Source of the DNA: Bugula neritina
Lineage: Eukaryota; Bryozoa; Gymnolaemata; Cheilostomatida; Bugulidae
DNA: 64,000 nucleotides
NCBI GenBank assembly: GCA_964035545.1
Contig: OZ037766.1
Span: 20,387,767 to 20,451,766 of the forward strand
Direction: 5' to 3'
Part shown: one piece after another, positions 12,011 through 25,700 of the stretch
How positions within the stretch are numbered: position 1 is the stretch's first letter
How the letters are laid out: each line of letters opens with the position of its first letter
Made by a program: the position numbers and the translations under genes
The notes under the pieces: model-generated
Databases searched by the model: none
Told to the model about the DNA's origin: nothing
The model's input: only the letters and a program-made list of their open reading frames with translations

Positions 12011-12489
12011 TAACAAGAGTAGTATTAGTTTATTAAATGATGTATATTGATAAGATCAAGACTGACTGAACAGTCTAAGTCCTAAGTCGCATCATTCACA
12101 CACTGGGGAGCAGTCATCGGTATTCACTCATCAATCAGTGTCACTAGTGGTGTTTATTACTCGAGCCATAGTAGCCGACAACAATTCGGCCGTGAGAATT
12201 TTGGCCTAAAAATTAGTGCTCGACGACTGAAAAACTCGTCCAATCAAATGGTTATAAGCGAGATAACTAAACTAAATACTAAAATACTAAAACTAAAACT
12301 AAATACTAAATTTAGCCTGTTAATGTTGTACTTCGTTTTATAGTAATAGACATAGTGATAGTTGTGGTTGTAGACTATAATTTTGGATCATTTCATTTCA
12401 AGTTCAACGCCAGTAAGTGTAATCTCAAGTGTTCTGATTTCATCCTCAATTTACTCTCGCAATACACTTAATCCTAATAGTAATCGGAG

Positions 12490-13300
12490 TCTTGGTCCTT
12501 AAAGTTATTGTTAAAGTCTGCACCATGCGCCCCTGAGACACTCACAGTCACTGACAGTGACACTCACCGTGTCACAGTCACGTTGTGAGTGTTAGTGTGA
12601 GTGGGCGTGACTCTCAGACTGACTCTTAGAATTAGTGTTACACTTATGTCTATGACTTACTGTTAATGTTAAACAATAGAAAAAAATACATTCTTTTTCA
12701 GTTTTTGAGTTTTTTAATTCTGTGCAAGTCACAAGTGCCGAGTTGAAATTTAAAAAACACTTAAACGGTTCACTCTTCAGTGTGCAAGTGCATGACTCTT
12801 GACTGATGATTGTCATACTCATTGAAAGTCATTGTGATCGACTCAGTCGCATTGACTGTGACAATCTGAATCTTTATTATGGTTTACTGTAATACTATTA
12901 CAGTATTAGTATTACCATTACTAGTACTAGTAGTATTAGTATTACTATTACTATTACTATTAGTATTAGTAGTCTTATTAATATTATAATTATTACTATT
13001 GCTATTAGTATTAGTATTACTATTGCTATTACTAATAGTAATAGCAATAGTAATACTAATAGCAATAGCAATAGTAATACTAATAGTATTAGTATTACTA
13101 TTGCTATTAGTATTACTATTACTATTAGTATTACTAATAGTAATAGTAATAGTAATACTAATAGTATTACTATTACTCAGTACTAGTATTACAGTTTGAT
13201 TTAGTTTTGCGATTTCTTACTATTACATTTACTGATTTAGTAATTTACTGTAACTGTAAGTGTATATATAACTAATACTAATAGTAATAGTAATAACTTA
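12490..13300. repeat. compound cryptic microsatellite: GTGACAGTCAC-type, then TATTAG/CTAATA-type
   Basis: At 12530-12620 CACTGACAGTGACACTCAC words alternate with reverse complements. At 12880-13190 the tract is (TAN)n-like, TAGTATTAGTATTACTATT and TAATAGTAATAGCAATAG, switching strand repeatedly. It abuts the 3' end of the LINE fragment at 13310. The leucine/valine-rich ORF across it is an artefact. Confidence 0.65.
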
Positions 13301-13309
13301 CTCGAAGTT

Positions 13310-13505
13310 ATCATCACACGGACTGTCCTAGAGGGAGGAAGGGGTGTGCCGCATATGGGTAATCAGTAATGTGTTGGACAGTCATTCACATTGGTCAATA
13401 GTCACACAGTTAGTACTATTTGGGCTGTATTTACTAAACAAGAACATAATCCTATCTATTTAGAGATCCCACTGATTGAGGCTGTCCCCTTGCCGATGAG
13501 ATCGA
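13310..13505 (-). mobile_element. 3' end of a LINE, inverted relative to 10488-10890
   Basis: The reverse complement aligns with 10620-10880, including GCAAGGGGACAGCC near the C-terminus, TACAGCCCAAA, CTATTGACCAATG, CCCATATGCGG and ACACCCCTTCCTCCCTC. It contains the 3' UTR and a few terminal codons only. With 10488-10890 it forms an inverted pair about 2.5 kb apart. Confidence 0.7.
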
Positions 13506-13549
13506 GTGATGAGATTTACTTTTACTTTGAGTTACTCTGCTAACATATC

Positions 13550-13740
13550 ACTAAAAGTTAATTCTATGACTATAACTATAAGAGTTAATACGTATAAGTA
13601 TTAGTATAACTATAAATCTACTACTACTAGTAGTAGTAGTAGTACTACTACTACTAGTACTATTACTACCAGTATCACCACCACTATTGCTGCTACTGCT
13701 GCTGCTATTACTACTATTGATACTATTACTATTAGTATTA
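13550..13740. repeat. cryptic ACTAGT/TAGTAC microsatellite
   Basis: Contains CTACTACTAGTAGTAGTAGT, itself a perfect hairpin, followed by CACCACTATTGCTGCTACTG and similar words. It flanks the 5' side of the LINE fragment at 13310-13505. Confidence 0.6.
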
Positions 13741-14275
13741 GATGCTAGCCAACTTTTACTTGTGTTAACTAACTTAACTTCAAGTAACTATTATTTTAAT
13801 TTTTGATTACTATTGAGCTAAAGCTGCATCAAAGTTAATGTGCTATGTTACTTTTAGTAGAACAATTTATGTGGCAAAAAAATTTGCATATAGTTATTTC
13901 TAGTAGCTATTGCATACACATACTGATACAGCTATTTGAATTGTGAAATTTGTTAAAATTTGAGGAGTTTTGTTTTATAACAGTTTATGATCCCTTATTT
14001 TTATATTAAATTCATGTGTTCGAATTTAGGTATAATGTTAAAACTGTTATAATTTACTTTCATATCTTAATTTGACTAGTATTGAATTAAAGAAAGTTAT
14101 CACCAATGTAAAAAATGTTTATCCCCTTTGGCTCACTAAAGTCAGCTGTCACGAGAAAGTTTTTTAAAATTTTAAATCTAAAACATTTATATAGACCTAA
14201 AATTTTGTATAACCGGTGTGTAATTTTTAAACTATAGCAACTGTTTTTAATAGTGTAGATTCCAAATCAAATGAC
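13741..14275 (+). other. upstream region of the zinc-finger gene
   Basis: AT-rich with no convincing coding exon. A plausible splice acceptor (actatag) ends at 14237, and the zinc-finger frame stays open back to 14231. An upstream 5' exon, UTR or coding, is therefore possible. Confidence 0.4.
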
Positions 14276-17200
14276 ATGGAAGAACTTGTTGATCCAAATC
14301 ACACCAAAGACTTAATTCACAGCAGGCACGAAAGAAAACGTGTAAGTGATGTGTTTGGCTCTCAAATAAATACTTCATCATGTAACAGTGACAAAATAAA
14401 TGGTATCAACAGTTCAAGTTTAAGCCTAGACAGAAGTTGTATAGCAGCAAATTCCAATAGTAATGGCAGTAGTTCTACAGCCCGTACTGAAAAGCTTGAG
14501 CTTTATGAAGAAAAATATGTGTCTAATGATTGTGATGATAATGGTTCTGATTGTCATAGTAGTAGAGACAGCCATCAATCCAACCCGTTTATTTTTGTTA
14601 AAGCAGAAAATATGGAACCAATTGAGTGGGAATATTTTGGATTTTATAAATGTAAAGAATCAGAGGAGGTGCTCACAGATAAAACTATGTGTAAACTATG
14701 CCATAGGCTAGTAACTTATTCGGGTTCAAGTACTGATAGTATGCAGCAACACTTAATCAATGTTCACAGCTTCAATAAAAGTTTTCTTGAAGCGCAAGAA
14801 GGTTCTAGCAATTTTCAGCAAGTAGCATTGAGTCTTTCCTCAGAAGGTTTTGACATTGTTCCTCCTCCACCCAAATTAAGATCATTTGTTTGGCAGTATT
14901 TTAGCTTTTGTAAAAGGAGAGAATCTGCTGATTCTAAATATGACAAAGCCTGGTGTAAATTATGTCATGAAATGCTAGAATACAACAGCGACCAAAGTAC
15001 TTCTTGTATGGAAAAACATTTGGTGAAGCACCATAAGATGAATTTGCATGAACATGAACCATCAAAAGATGATGAAGTAGTTGAAAACCCATCTAAATAT
15101 GAATTTGTGCCAGTAAAAGATGATAAAGCCCCTGTGTGGACATACTTTGGGTTTTATAAAGTAAAAGAAACTGATGAAATTAAAAAAGATTGTACTATGT
15201 GCAAGCTTTGCGGGCATATGATTAAATATCATCAAGACTCTACAACCAACATGGCCACACACTTGAAACACAATCATGATATTAATGTGCTAAAAAATTC
15301 ATGCATTCTACCCAATAGCACTGGAGAAGGCTCACTTAGTGGTGGCTTAAGCACCAAAGGTTGTAATAAAGAGAATGACCAGCTAGCTGAAATTGCAAAA
15401 CATGAATCTGTTGATGAGTATGTTTTCGTTGAAGTAAACAACGTCAAAGAAGTTGTATGGAATTTTTTTGGGTTTTACAAGGTTAAAGATGCAGATGAAA
15501 CTCGCACTGATAAAGTGATGTGTAAATTTTGCAAGGATTTTGTCAAGTATGTGGATAACAATAACAATCATATGAAACAACATTTAACCAATGTCCACAT
15601 GTTTAGTGAAAATGCTCTGAAATTGATGGTATTTAATAATTCAAAAGAGTCCCTCAATACTCACAAATCTGTAGTGCAACGATCAAGTGGTGAATTTGAT
15701 CTTTTTCCACCTTCATCTTCAGTTTGGTTGTATTTTGGTTACTGTAAAGAAAAAGGATCTACTCAAACTGAGTTGGATCGAACTTGGTGCAAATTGTGCA
15801 ACCACATATTGATATATACATCTGGAAGTGAGAAAAGAATGCTATCTCACTTAGCAACGCATCATAAAATTCAGATTGGCTCAAAAACATCTATACCAAT
15901 AAAAAAGATTTATGACGTTTCTAATTCTATATTTGAAAACGCCAAATCTAATTTTGAAGTAGTGCCTGTCAGAAAGCAATTTAAAGCTGTGGTATGGCAG
16001 TATTTTGGCTTTTACAAAATAAAAGGAACAAATGATATTAAAACAGACTACACCTGCTGTAGACTTTGTGGAAATTTTGTCAAATATTCTAAAGGTTCCA
16101 CTTCAATGATGAAAAAGCATTTGAAAATATACCACGATATTGACATGGGACGAACAAACTCTAATTTTCTAAAAGTTAATGCAGACAATGCATTGGTTGG
16201 TGTAAATGGCATTGATAAGGATAAAAGTTCTGATTATTATTCGTTTGTTGAAGCAAATGAAATGAGAGGACTTGAATGGAAGCATTTTGGATTTTATAAA
16301 GTCAATGGATCAGAAAAAGTTTGCACAGATAAAGCAATGTGTCGATTTTGCAATAAGCTTATTGACTACTTGGATGACAGTACCGTTGATATGCAAAAAC
16401 ATTTAATTGATGTGCATGGGTTTCACCGAAAAGCTTTGGAAGAAGAATCGTTGCATGATTCTTTAGCAGACCTATCTTCTGGTGGGCTTAGTGTTGACAA
16501 AAATTTCTTGTCCCAAATGTCGGTCTGGAAATATTTTAGTGATTGTCAGGAAAATAAACTTAATCAAAGTGTACTCAAACGAATTTCTTGTAATTTGTGC
16601 AACCAAACCCTACTGTATTCTGGTAACAATACAACTAAATTAAGGTTTCATTTAGCAAAGCACCATGCAATAAAAGTCAGTCCAAGACGTTCCCGCCTCA
16701 TGGATCCTGTTACTTCAAGTTACAAGGAAATGAATGTGTCCGGAGTACCTTATTCTAATTATGAGTTTGTCCCTTTGAAGAAGCCTCGTAAAGAATCTGT
16801 GTGGCAATATTTTGGTTTTTACAAAATCAAAGGAACAGGTCAAGTTAGAAAAGACTACACTTGCTGCAAACTTTGTAAATACATGTCAAAATATGCAAGT
16901 GGCTGTACATCATTGATGAAAGATCATTTGCAACATTTTCATGGAATAGATGTGCATCGAATTCTTTTTGCTGCTAAGTCACGAAAACAGCAGCAGGAAA
17001 AATTCAAGGTTAGTAAAATATTTTTCACATATATCTATTTAATTGGTATTTGTTGTCTCCTGTCAGAAACAAATTAATAGAATTCTACAAGTTTTCCTTG
17101 TATTACTTAATATGTTGATGTATTTTTCACAGCCTTCAATTTTTTGCAGAAATTGGTGGGCCAACAATTCTGTAAAGATGCACGTTGTGGTAGATCAATC

Positions 17201-19286
17201 AAATTAGAATCTGATGGCTCTCCACCACAATTTTGCGCAGGGTGTGGCAATGGTCTGTCCGAAATATTAGCTCCACTGTGGAAAACTTTCGATATATTTT
17301 GTAAAACTTGTGGTAAATTGATTGTGAAATCAGATGATGCCATGTTTTGCACTCGTTGTGGAAGTCAGACTCCACAAGGTAGGTTTGTTACAGCTTTTTA
17401 TAAAGTCCTAGACAATTTTATGAACTAAGTAGTTTGCTGTAATGTTTTCAATTCTGGAATATAAAAATCTTTTCTCAGGTTCCATCGTAAACAGTGCACA
17501 CATTAAAAAAATTTATCAGGCTTACCATGTTCTACAAGAATACTTGCAAAAGTTTAGCAATCTTGTTTTGGCTATTATAGTTTCAAAATACCTTTGGTTA
17601 GATTCCTTTACTTTTCTAACCAACCCTCTCTTCCTATGCTTTTGCTGTTTTTTACATTTCATTGTAAGCATGTGTTGAATTTGTATTTAAGAAGTGGTTC
17701 CTGTGATGAAACATATGGCTGAAAGTGATGCAATGTCAGTTGTCGTAAAACAGGAGCATGAGAAACAAATTACTGTACCCATTGTAGAATCTGGTGAGCT
17801 TTTAAAAAACCTTTCATAATTTGAGAAAAATATTAAGTTTCTGCTTTAAAGCTAGGCCTTTCTTTCTTGTTTATGCTGATTAATTCTTTTGGGTTCCTAC
17901 TTTCAACTTATCATATCTTCAGTTTGTGTTAGTTTCCAAGATATGTATGCTTAGTATTAATGGACATTGCGTAATATATTACACTTTAGTTACATTTGCA
18001 TTATTATAATTTTTGTTGTGCACCAGAGAATATCGCTGAAGACCTCACAGTCCCTATGGAAGTAAAACAAGAATATGAAGATCAAGACCTTGGACTTTCC
18101 ACATCTACTGGTTAGTCATTTATGCTTCAAATTGATATGCCTCAGTTGTAAAACAGAACACTGTGATGTTTTGAATTTTTACCTCTTATGAAAGTGTATA
18201 CTTTATTTTGTGTGTATTGTATTAATTAGTCTTCACTATATTTTTGTAGAGGACAGGGGAAAAAGCTTTCAAGGAAACCCCTTTCATTGCAAGGTTTGTT
18301 GCTATAAAGCAAGCTCTAAGAAGGACTTGGACAAGCATTACCAAACTGCTCACAGGGCACAAGTGCAGCGTGATCTTCTGGAGTGTGATGTCTGCCAATA
18401 CCGAACTTCTTACTTGCCGGATTTTACTGAGCATGCCAAAATCCACTTGAACTCAGATGTAAATATTAAAGATCTACACGAGCCCAACTTCATTTCAGCA
18501 TTTGATGATCAGACAGATCGGCTACATGGTTTGATCGAGCATATCAAAGTACAGAAGCAGGCATCTGTGATTTCTGAAGATTTGCCCTTACAACAGTCGG
18601 ATGAGGCGAGTGGAAATGCTGATGTGACTCATTCTACGAAAAAGCAATTTCATCTAAAAAGGGTTTCTGCAAGAACGATAACTCGCCATTGCAAAGTTTG
18701 CAACAAAATATTCAAATCACTGGAAGCACTAAAGCATCACATGTTGTTTGCTTCCTGCACTCCAACTATGCTTACATGCGAGGAATGTGGTTTTATAACT
18801 GACAAATTTGATAGTTTACGTGGGCATAAGCGACGTAACCATGGAAACATAGTATTGAAAAAATGCAATTATTGTGACAAAACATTTAAACGCCAGCGAA
18901 ACCTTGATGAGCATATGAACACTCATACTGGATCAACTCCATTTCAGTGTGATAAATGCGGTAAAGCATTTCATACCAACAGCTCATGGTATAAACATAA
19001 GCGTAATAATTGTCAACAGGGCCCTAGAGACAGGAAGTTGTGTTCACATTGCGGCAAGTCTGTTTTTAATCTCAGCAAGCATATCAGCGATGTCCATTTC
19101 AATATTAAAGCGTTCTGCTGTCCAACCTGTAAGAAGTCATTTGGTACTCAATATCATCTGGACAGGCATGCTCGAATACACACTGGAGAAAAGCCTTATG
19201 CTTGCCAGTTCTGTGATTATCGTGCTAGTCAAAAGGTGGTTACTGATAACCATATGAAGAGGTGTAAAAACAAACCTGCAAACTAG
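14276..19286 (+). CDS. multi-BED, zinc-ribbon and C2H2 zinc-finger protein
   Basis: Five exons: 14276-17008, 17150-17378, 17692-17793, 18027-18110 and 18250-19286. All junctions are GT-AG in consistent phase, for about 1394 aa. Exon 1 encodes nine BED-type fingers (W-x-[YF]-F-x-F/Y-x-K core, C-x2-C, H-x4-H) at residues of about 116, 203, 285, 391, 481, 571, 665, 749 and 840. They form a three-finger unit repeated three times (period about 275 aa). Exon 2 adds a pair of zinc ribbons (FCKDARCG...FCAGCG and FCKTCG...FCTRCG). Exons 3 and 4 each carry a VKQE sumoylation-type motif. Exon 5 has about nine C2H2 fingers, some with the HTGEKPY linker. A sequence-specific nuclear DNA-binding regulator is inferred; BED fingers often derive from hAT transposases, but no transposase domain is present. 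I know no named orthologue. The ATG at 14276 could be preceded by another exon. Confidence 0.85.
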
Positions 19287-19711
19287 TGGGGTTTTTCTCA
19301 TGTTTATACACATTTACTTTGTATTTTTGCTGAATCAGACTAGTTTATATCTTGTATTTTCTAATGTTTATGGTTATACACTGCTTTTTTATGTTCAACC
19401 ATTATTAATCATATATACAAGTGTCCTTTAGGCTTATAAGGCACTGTAATTTGCTTCTTGATTTTATCATATTTTGTCTAAAACTTGTACTTTTTATATT
19501 AGCTTTGTTGTCAAATACATTAAGCTTTCTAATTTTCAAATTTACATTTATTTGTGTTAACAAAAAAGAAGTTACAAAGTTGAAAATTAACAAGCAAACT
19601 TATAAGCTCAAACCATGTAATGAATAACTAACTTCCAGTGCTTATTTTGGTTACTAAAGTAATTACTTGATACACTGCAAAAAGTTTTAGTTATATTTGT
19701 AACATTTTAAA
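19287..19711. other. intergenic region between convergent genes
   Basis: The zinc-finger gene (plus) ends at 19286 and the sushi/mucin gene (minus) ends at 19712. No exon was found. A minus-strand AATAAA lies at 19547-19552 and probably ends the sushi/mucin mRNA. No clear plus-strand AATAAA was seen. Confidence 0.5.
19547..19552 (-). terminator. poly(A) signal of the sushi/mucin gene
   Basis: TTTATT on plus, AATAAA on minus, 160 bases past the stop codon at 19712-19714. Confidence 0.45.
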
Positions 19712-22700
19712 TTATGTCATACTTCCATGGCTCAAAATATAACAAGGTACTCTGCTCACAAATCGAGCCAATTTGCAATGATAACATTTGCCATTACCAC
19801 CTTTGTAATAATGAAATCCTCTGATGTTTCTGCACCGCCATTTCACTAAAATCAAAGCAGTCTGCATTTTCATTCAATATATACATTTTTGCACATTTTT
19901 CCCCAATTATTTCAACAAGCTTATAAATGTTACTTTTGCAACTACATTATGTTCCAACAAAGCTGTCAAAATTAATTTCATTAAATATTACTAAGTAACA
20001 AGTTTGGCATTTTAATACAAATTCTGTATAATATTCATTAGATTTCTTTGAAGTTTATAATTTGTTACTAATACTTACCATCAGCTCTACGATTGTTTTT
20101 GGAAATGAATTTGTTTTCTGTTGTCGAAGCATCATTTGGTACTGTGTTAGTTTTTTCCTTTGCACAGTTTATCTCTTCAGCCGTCACCTTGCCAACAAGT
20201 TTGGTTCTTTCTGTGTATGAATCTTGAGTTTTAAATGGCATCTCTGTTGATACGTTGCTTACATACTCATTGGTGACACCTTTCAGTAGAGCAGTGTGTC
20301 CAGTCGCTGGAAACTGAATATGTATCAAGTTTTTGACATTGGTCGCAGCTAATAACCAATTTTTGGTAAGCATTGAATTTTGACTAGTAACTGTGTAGTT
20401 GGTTGACCTTATGAAATTGTTTGAAGTTGTGCTTTCATGTGTTGGCTTGATTTCCGCAGTTGTACCAGTTACTAAGTTGGTATTGCTGATATTAGCAGTA
20501 TTGTTGACTGTCAAAGTGGTGTTTGTGAGAAGAGCATTAGCAGTTGTTGAAACTGTGTGTCTGTAAGTTGATGTTTGCAAATGTGTTCTTGGCTGGGCTC
20601 TAACAGTTGTGTCATTCGCACTTGTCCAATAATCAGCAGAAGAGGTTACAGGCGATTGTGAGTCTACCTGAGTTGTTGTGGAAGGAGTTAAAGTTGATTG
20701 TGAGGATGACTGGGTTGTTGTGGGAGGAGTTAAGGTCGATTGTGAGTATGTCTTGGTAGTTGTTGGAGGAGTTAAAGTTGGTTGTGAGTATGTATTAGTT
20801 GTTGTAGGAGGAGTTAAGCTTGATTGTGAGTATGCTTGAGTTGTTGTGGGGGGAGTCAAAGTTGTTTGTGAGTACGCTTGGGTAGTTGTGGGAGGAGTTA
20901 ATGTTGGTTGTGAGTATGTCTTAGTTGTTGTGGGAGGAGTTAAGCTTGACTGTGAGTATGCTTGAGTTTTTGTGGGAGAACTTAAAGTTGATTGTGAGAA
21001 TGACTGGTTTGCTGTGGGAGGAGTTACGGTCGATTTTGAGTGTGTCTTAGTTGTTGCGGGAGAGGTTATGATTGATTGTGAGTATGTCTTAGTAGTGGTG
21101 AGAGGAGTTAATGTTGGTTGTGAGGATGACTGGGTTGTTGTAGGAGGAGTTAAGCTTGATTGTGAGGATGACTGAGCTGTTGTGGGAGGAGTCAAGTTTG
21201 ATTGTGAGTATGCTTGAGTTGTTGTGGGAGAACTTAAAGTTGATTGTGAGTATGTCTTAGTAGTGGTGGCAGGAGTCAAGGTTGATCGAGAGTATGCTTG
21301 AGTTGTTGTGGGAGGAGTCAAAGTTGTTTGTGAGTACCCTTGGGTAGTTGTAGGAAAAGTTAATGTTGCTTCTGAGTATGTCTTAGTTGTTGTGGGAGGA
21401 GTTAAGGTCGATTGTGAGTATGTCCTAGTTGTTGTGGGAGGAGTTAAAGTTGGTTGTGAGTATGTATTAGTTGTTGTGGGAGGAGTTAAGCTTGATTGTG
21501 AGTATGCTTGAGTTGTTGTGGGGGGAGTCAAAGTTGTTTGTGAGTACGCTTGGGTAGTTGTGGGAGGAGTTAATGTTGGTTGTGAGTATGTCTTAGTTGT
21601 TGTGGGAGGAGTTAAGCTTGATTGTGAGTATGCTTGAGTTTTTGTGGGAGAACTTAAAGTTGATTGTGAGAATGACTGGGTTGCTGTGGGAGGAGTTACG
21701 GTCGATTTTGAGTATGTCTTAGTTGTTGCGGGAGAGGTTATGATTGATTGTGAGTATGTCTTAGTAGCAGTGGGAGGAATCAAAGTTGATCGAGAGTATG
21801 TCTTAGTTGTTGTGGGAGGAGTTAATGTTGGTTGTAAGAATGACTGGGTTGATGTAGGAGGAGTTAAGCTTGATTGTGAGGATGACTGAGTTGTTGTGGG
21901 AGGAGTCAAGTTTGATTGTGAGTATGTCCTAGTTGTTGTGGGAGGAGTCAAAGTTGATTGAGAGTACCCTTGGGTAGTTGTGGGAAAAGTTAAGCTTGAT
22001 TGTGAGTATGCTTGAGTTGTTGTGGAAGGAGTTGAAGTTGGTTGTGAGTATGTATTAGTTGTTGTAGGTGGAGTTAATGTTGTTTGTGAGTATGTATTAG
22101 TTGTTGTGGGAGGAGTCAAAGTTGATTGTGAGTATGTCTTAGTTGTAGTGAGAAGGGTAATAGTTGTTTGTGAGGCTGACTGGGTTGTTGTGGGAGGAGT
22201 TAATGTTGTTTCTGAGTATGTCTTGGGAGTTGTTGTGGGAGAAGTTAAGCTTGATTGTGAGGATGACTGAGTTTTTGTAGGAGAAGTTAAGGTTGATGGT
22301 GTGTATGTCTTAGTTGTTGTAAGAGGAGTAGTGGTTGATTGTGAGTATGTCTTAGTAGTGGTGGGAGGGGTCAAAGTTGATTGAGAGAATGTCTTAGTTG
22401 TTGTGAGAGGAGTTAATGTTGGTTGTGAGTATGTTTTATCTGTTGTAGGAGGAGTTAATGTTGTTTTTGAGTATGTCTTAGGAGTTGTTGTGGGAAAAGT
22501 CAAAGTTGATTGCGAGTATGTTTTGGTAACTGTAGGCAGAGTTAAGGCTGTTTGTGAGTATGTCTTAGTAGTTGTGGGAGGAGTTAATGTTGCTTCTGAG
22601 TATGTCTTAGTTGTTGTGGGAGGAGTTAAGGTCGATTGTGAGTATGTCCTAGTTGTTGTGGGAGGAGTTAATGCTGTTTTTGAGTATGCTTGAGTAGTTG

Positions 22701-25700
22701 TGGGAGTAATTATGGTTGGTTGTGAGTATCTCTTAGTAATTGTAGACGGAGTTAATTTTGTTTGTGAATATGCTTGAGTTGCGGCAGGAGTCAAAGTTGG
22801 TTGTGAGTATGCTTGAGTTGTTGTGGGAGGAGTCAAAGTTGTTTGTGAGTATGCTTGTGTTGCGTCAGGAGTCAAAGTTGGTTGTGAGTATGTATTAGTT
22901 GTTGTGGGAGGAGTCAAAGTTGATTGTGAGTATGTCTTAGTTGTAGTGAGAAGAGTAATAGTTGTTTGTGAGGATGACTGAGTTGTTGGAGGAGTTAATG
23001 TTGTTTGTGAGTATGCTTGAGTTGTTGTGGGAGAACTTAAGCTTGATTGTGAGGATGACTGGGTTTTTGTAGGAGAAGTTAAGGTTGATGGTGTGTATGT
23101 CTTAGTTGTTGTAAGAGGAGTAGTGGTTGATTGTGAGTATGTCCTAGTTGTTGTGGGAGGAGTTAAAGTTGGTTGTGAGTATGTATTAGTTGTTGTGGGA
23201 GAAGTTAAGCTTGATTGTGAGTATGCTTGAGTTGTTGTGGGGGGAGTCAAAGTTGTTTGTGAGTATGTCTTAGGAGTTGTGGGAGAAGTTAATGTTGTTT
23301 GTAAGTATGCTTGGGTAGTTGTGGGAGGAGTTAATGTTGGTTGTGAGTATGCTTGGGTAGTTGTGGGAGGAGTTAATTTTGTTTGTGAGTATGCTTGAGT
23401 TGCGGAAGAAGTCAAAGTTGGTTGTGAGTATGCTTGAGTTGTTGTGGGAGAAGTTAAGCTTGATTGTGAGTATGCTTGAGTTGCGTCAGGAGTCAAAGTT
23501 GGTTGTGAGTATGCTTGAGTTGCGTCAGGAGTCAAAGTTGGTTGTGAGTACGCTTGAGTAGTTGTGGGAGGAGTTGAAGTTGGTTGTGAGTATAATTGAG
23601 TTGTTGTAGGCAGAGTTAATGTTGTTTGTGAGTATGTCTTAGTTGTTGTGGGAGGAGTCAAAGTTGATTGTGAGTATGTCTTAGTTGTAGTGAGAAGAGT
23701 AATAGTTGTTTGTGAGGATGACTGAGTTGTTGTGGGAGGAGTCAAGTTTGATTGTGAGTATGCTTGAGTTGTTGTGGAAGGAGTTAAGGTTGTTTGTGAG
23801 TATGTATTAGTAGTTGTGGGAGGAGTCAAAGTTGATTGTGAGTATGTCATAGTGGTTGTTGGAGAACTTAAGCTTGATTGTGAGGATGGCTGAGTTTTTG
23901 TAGGAGAAGTTAAGGTTGATGGTGTGTATGTCTTAGTTGTTGTAAGAGGAGTAGTGGTTGATTGTGAGTATGTCCTAGTTGTTGTGGGAGGAGTTAAAGT
24001 TGGTTGTGAGTATGTATTAGTTGTTGTGGGAGAAGTTAAGCTTGATTGTGAGTATGCTTGAGTTGTTGTGGGGGGAGTCAAAGTTGTTTGTGAGTACGCT
24101 TGGGTAGTTGTGGGAGGAGTTAATGTTGGTTGTGAGTATGTCTTAGTTGTTGCGGGAGAGGTTATGATTGATTGTGAGTATGTCTTAGTAGCAGTGGGAG
24201 GAATCAAAGTTGATCGAGAGTATGTCTTAGTTGTTGTGGGAGGAGTTAATGTTGGTTGTAAGGATGACTGGGTTGATGTAGGAGGAGTTAAGCTTGATTG
24301 TGAGGATGACTGAGTTGTTGTGGGAGGAGTCAAGTTTGATTGTGAGTATGTCCTAGTTGTTGTGGGAGGAGTCAAAGTTGATTGAGAGTACCCTTGGGTA
24401 GTTGTGGGAAAAGTTAAGCTTGATTGTGAGTATGTCTTAGTTGTTGTGGGAGGAGTTGAAGTTGGTTGTGAGTATGTCTTAGTTGTTGTGGGAGAAGTTA
24501 ATGTTGTTTGTGAGTATGCTTGAGTAGTTTTGGGAGAACTTAAGCTTGATTGTGAGGATGACTGAGTTTTTGTAGGAGAAGTTAAGGTTGATGGTGTGTA
24601 TGTCTTAGTTGTTGTAAGAGGAGTAGTGGTTGATTGTGAGTATGTCTTAGTAGTGGTGGGAGGGGTCAAAGTTGATTGAGAGAATGTCTTAGTTGTTGTG
24701 AGAGGAGTTAATGTTGGTTGTGAGTATGTTTTATCTGTTGTAGGAGGAGTTAATGTTGTTTTTAAGTATGTCTTAGGAGTTGTTGTGGGAAAAGTCAAAG
24801 TTGATTGCGAGTATGTTTTGGTAACTGTAGGCAGAGTTAAGGCTGTTTGTGAGTATGTCTTAGTAGTTGTGGGAGGAGTTAATGTTGCTTCTGAGTATGT
24901 CTTAGTTGTTGTGGGAGGAGTTAAGGTCGATTGTGAGTATGTCCTAGTTGTTGTGGGAGGAGTTAATGTTGTTTTTGAGTATGCTTGAGTAGTTGTGGGA
25001 GTAATTATGGTTGGTTGTGAGTATCTCTTAGTAATTGTAGACGGAGTTAATTTTGTTTGTGAGTATGCTTGAGTTGCGTCAGGAGTCAAAGTTGGTTGTG
25101 AGTACGCTTGAGTAGTTGTGGGAGGAGTTGAAGTTGGTTGTGAGTATGCTTGAGTTGTTGTAGGCGGAGTTAATGTTGTTTGTGAGTATGTCTTAGTTGT
25201 TGTGGGAGGAGTCAAAGTTGATTGTGAGTATGTCTTAGTTGTAGTGAGAAGAGTAATAGTTGTTTGTGAGGATGACTGAGTTGTTGGAGGAGTTAATGTT
25301 GTTTGTGAGTATGCTTGAGTTGTTGTGGGAGAACTTAAGCTTGATTGTGAGGATGACTGGGTTTTTGTAGGAGAAGTTAAGGTTGATGGTGTGTATGTCT
25401 TAGTTGTTGTAAGAGGAGTAGTGGTTGATTGTGAGTATGTCTTAGTAGTGGTGGGAGGGGTCAAAGTTGATTGAGAGAATGTCTTAGTTGTTGTGAGAGA
25501 AGTTAATGTTGGTTGTGAGTATGTTTTATCTGTCGTAGGAGGAGTTAATGTTGTTTTTAAGTATGTCTTAGGAGTTGTTGTGGGAAAAGTCAAAGTTGAT
25601 TGCGAGTATGTTTTGGTAACTGTAGGCAGAGTTAAGGCTGTTTGTGAGTATGTCTTACGAGTTGTTGTGGGAAAAGTCAAAGTTGGTTGTGAGTATGTCT

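Noticed and set aside
12999-13199. Leucine/valine-rich ORF resembling a membrane protein
   Set aside because: Pure TATTAG-type repeat translated in one frame.
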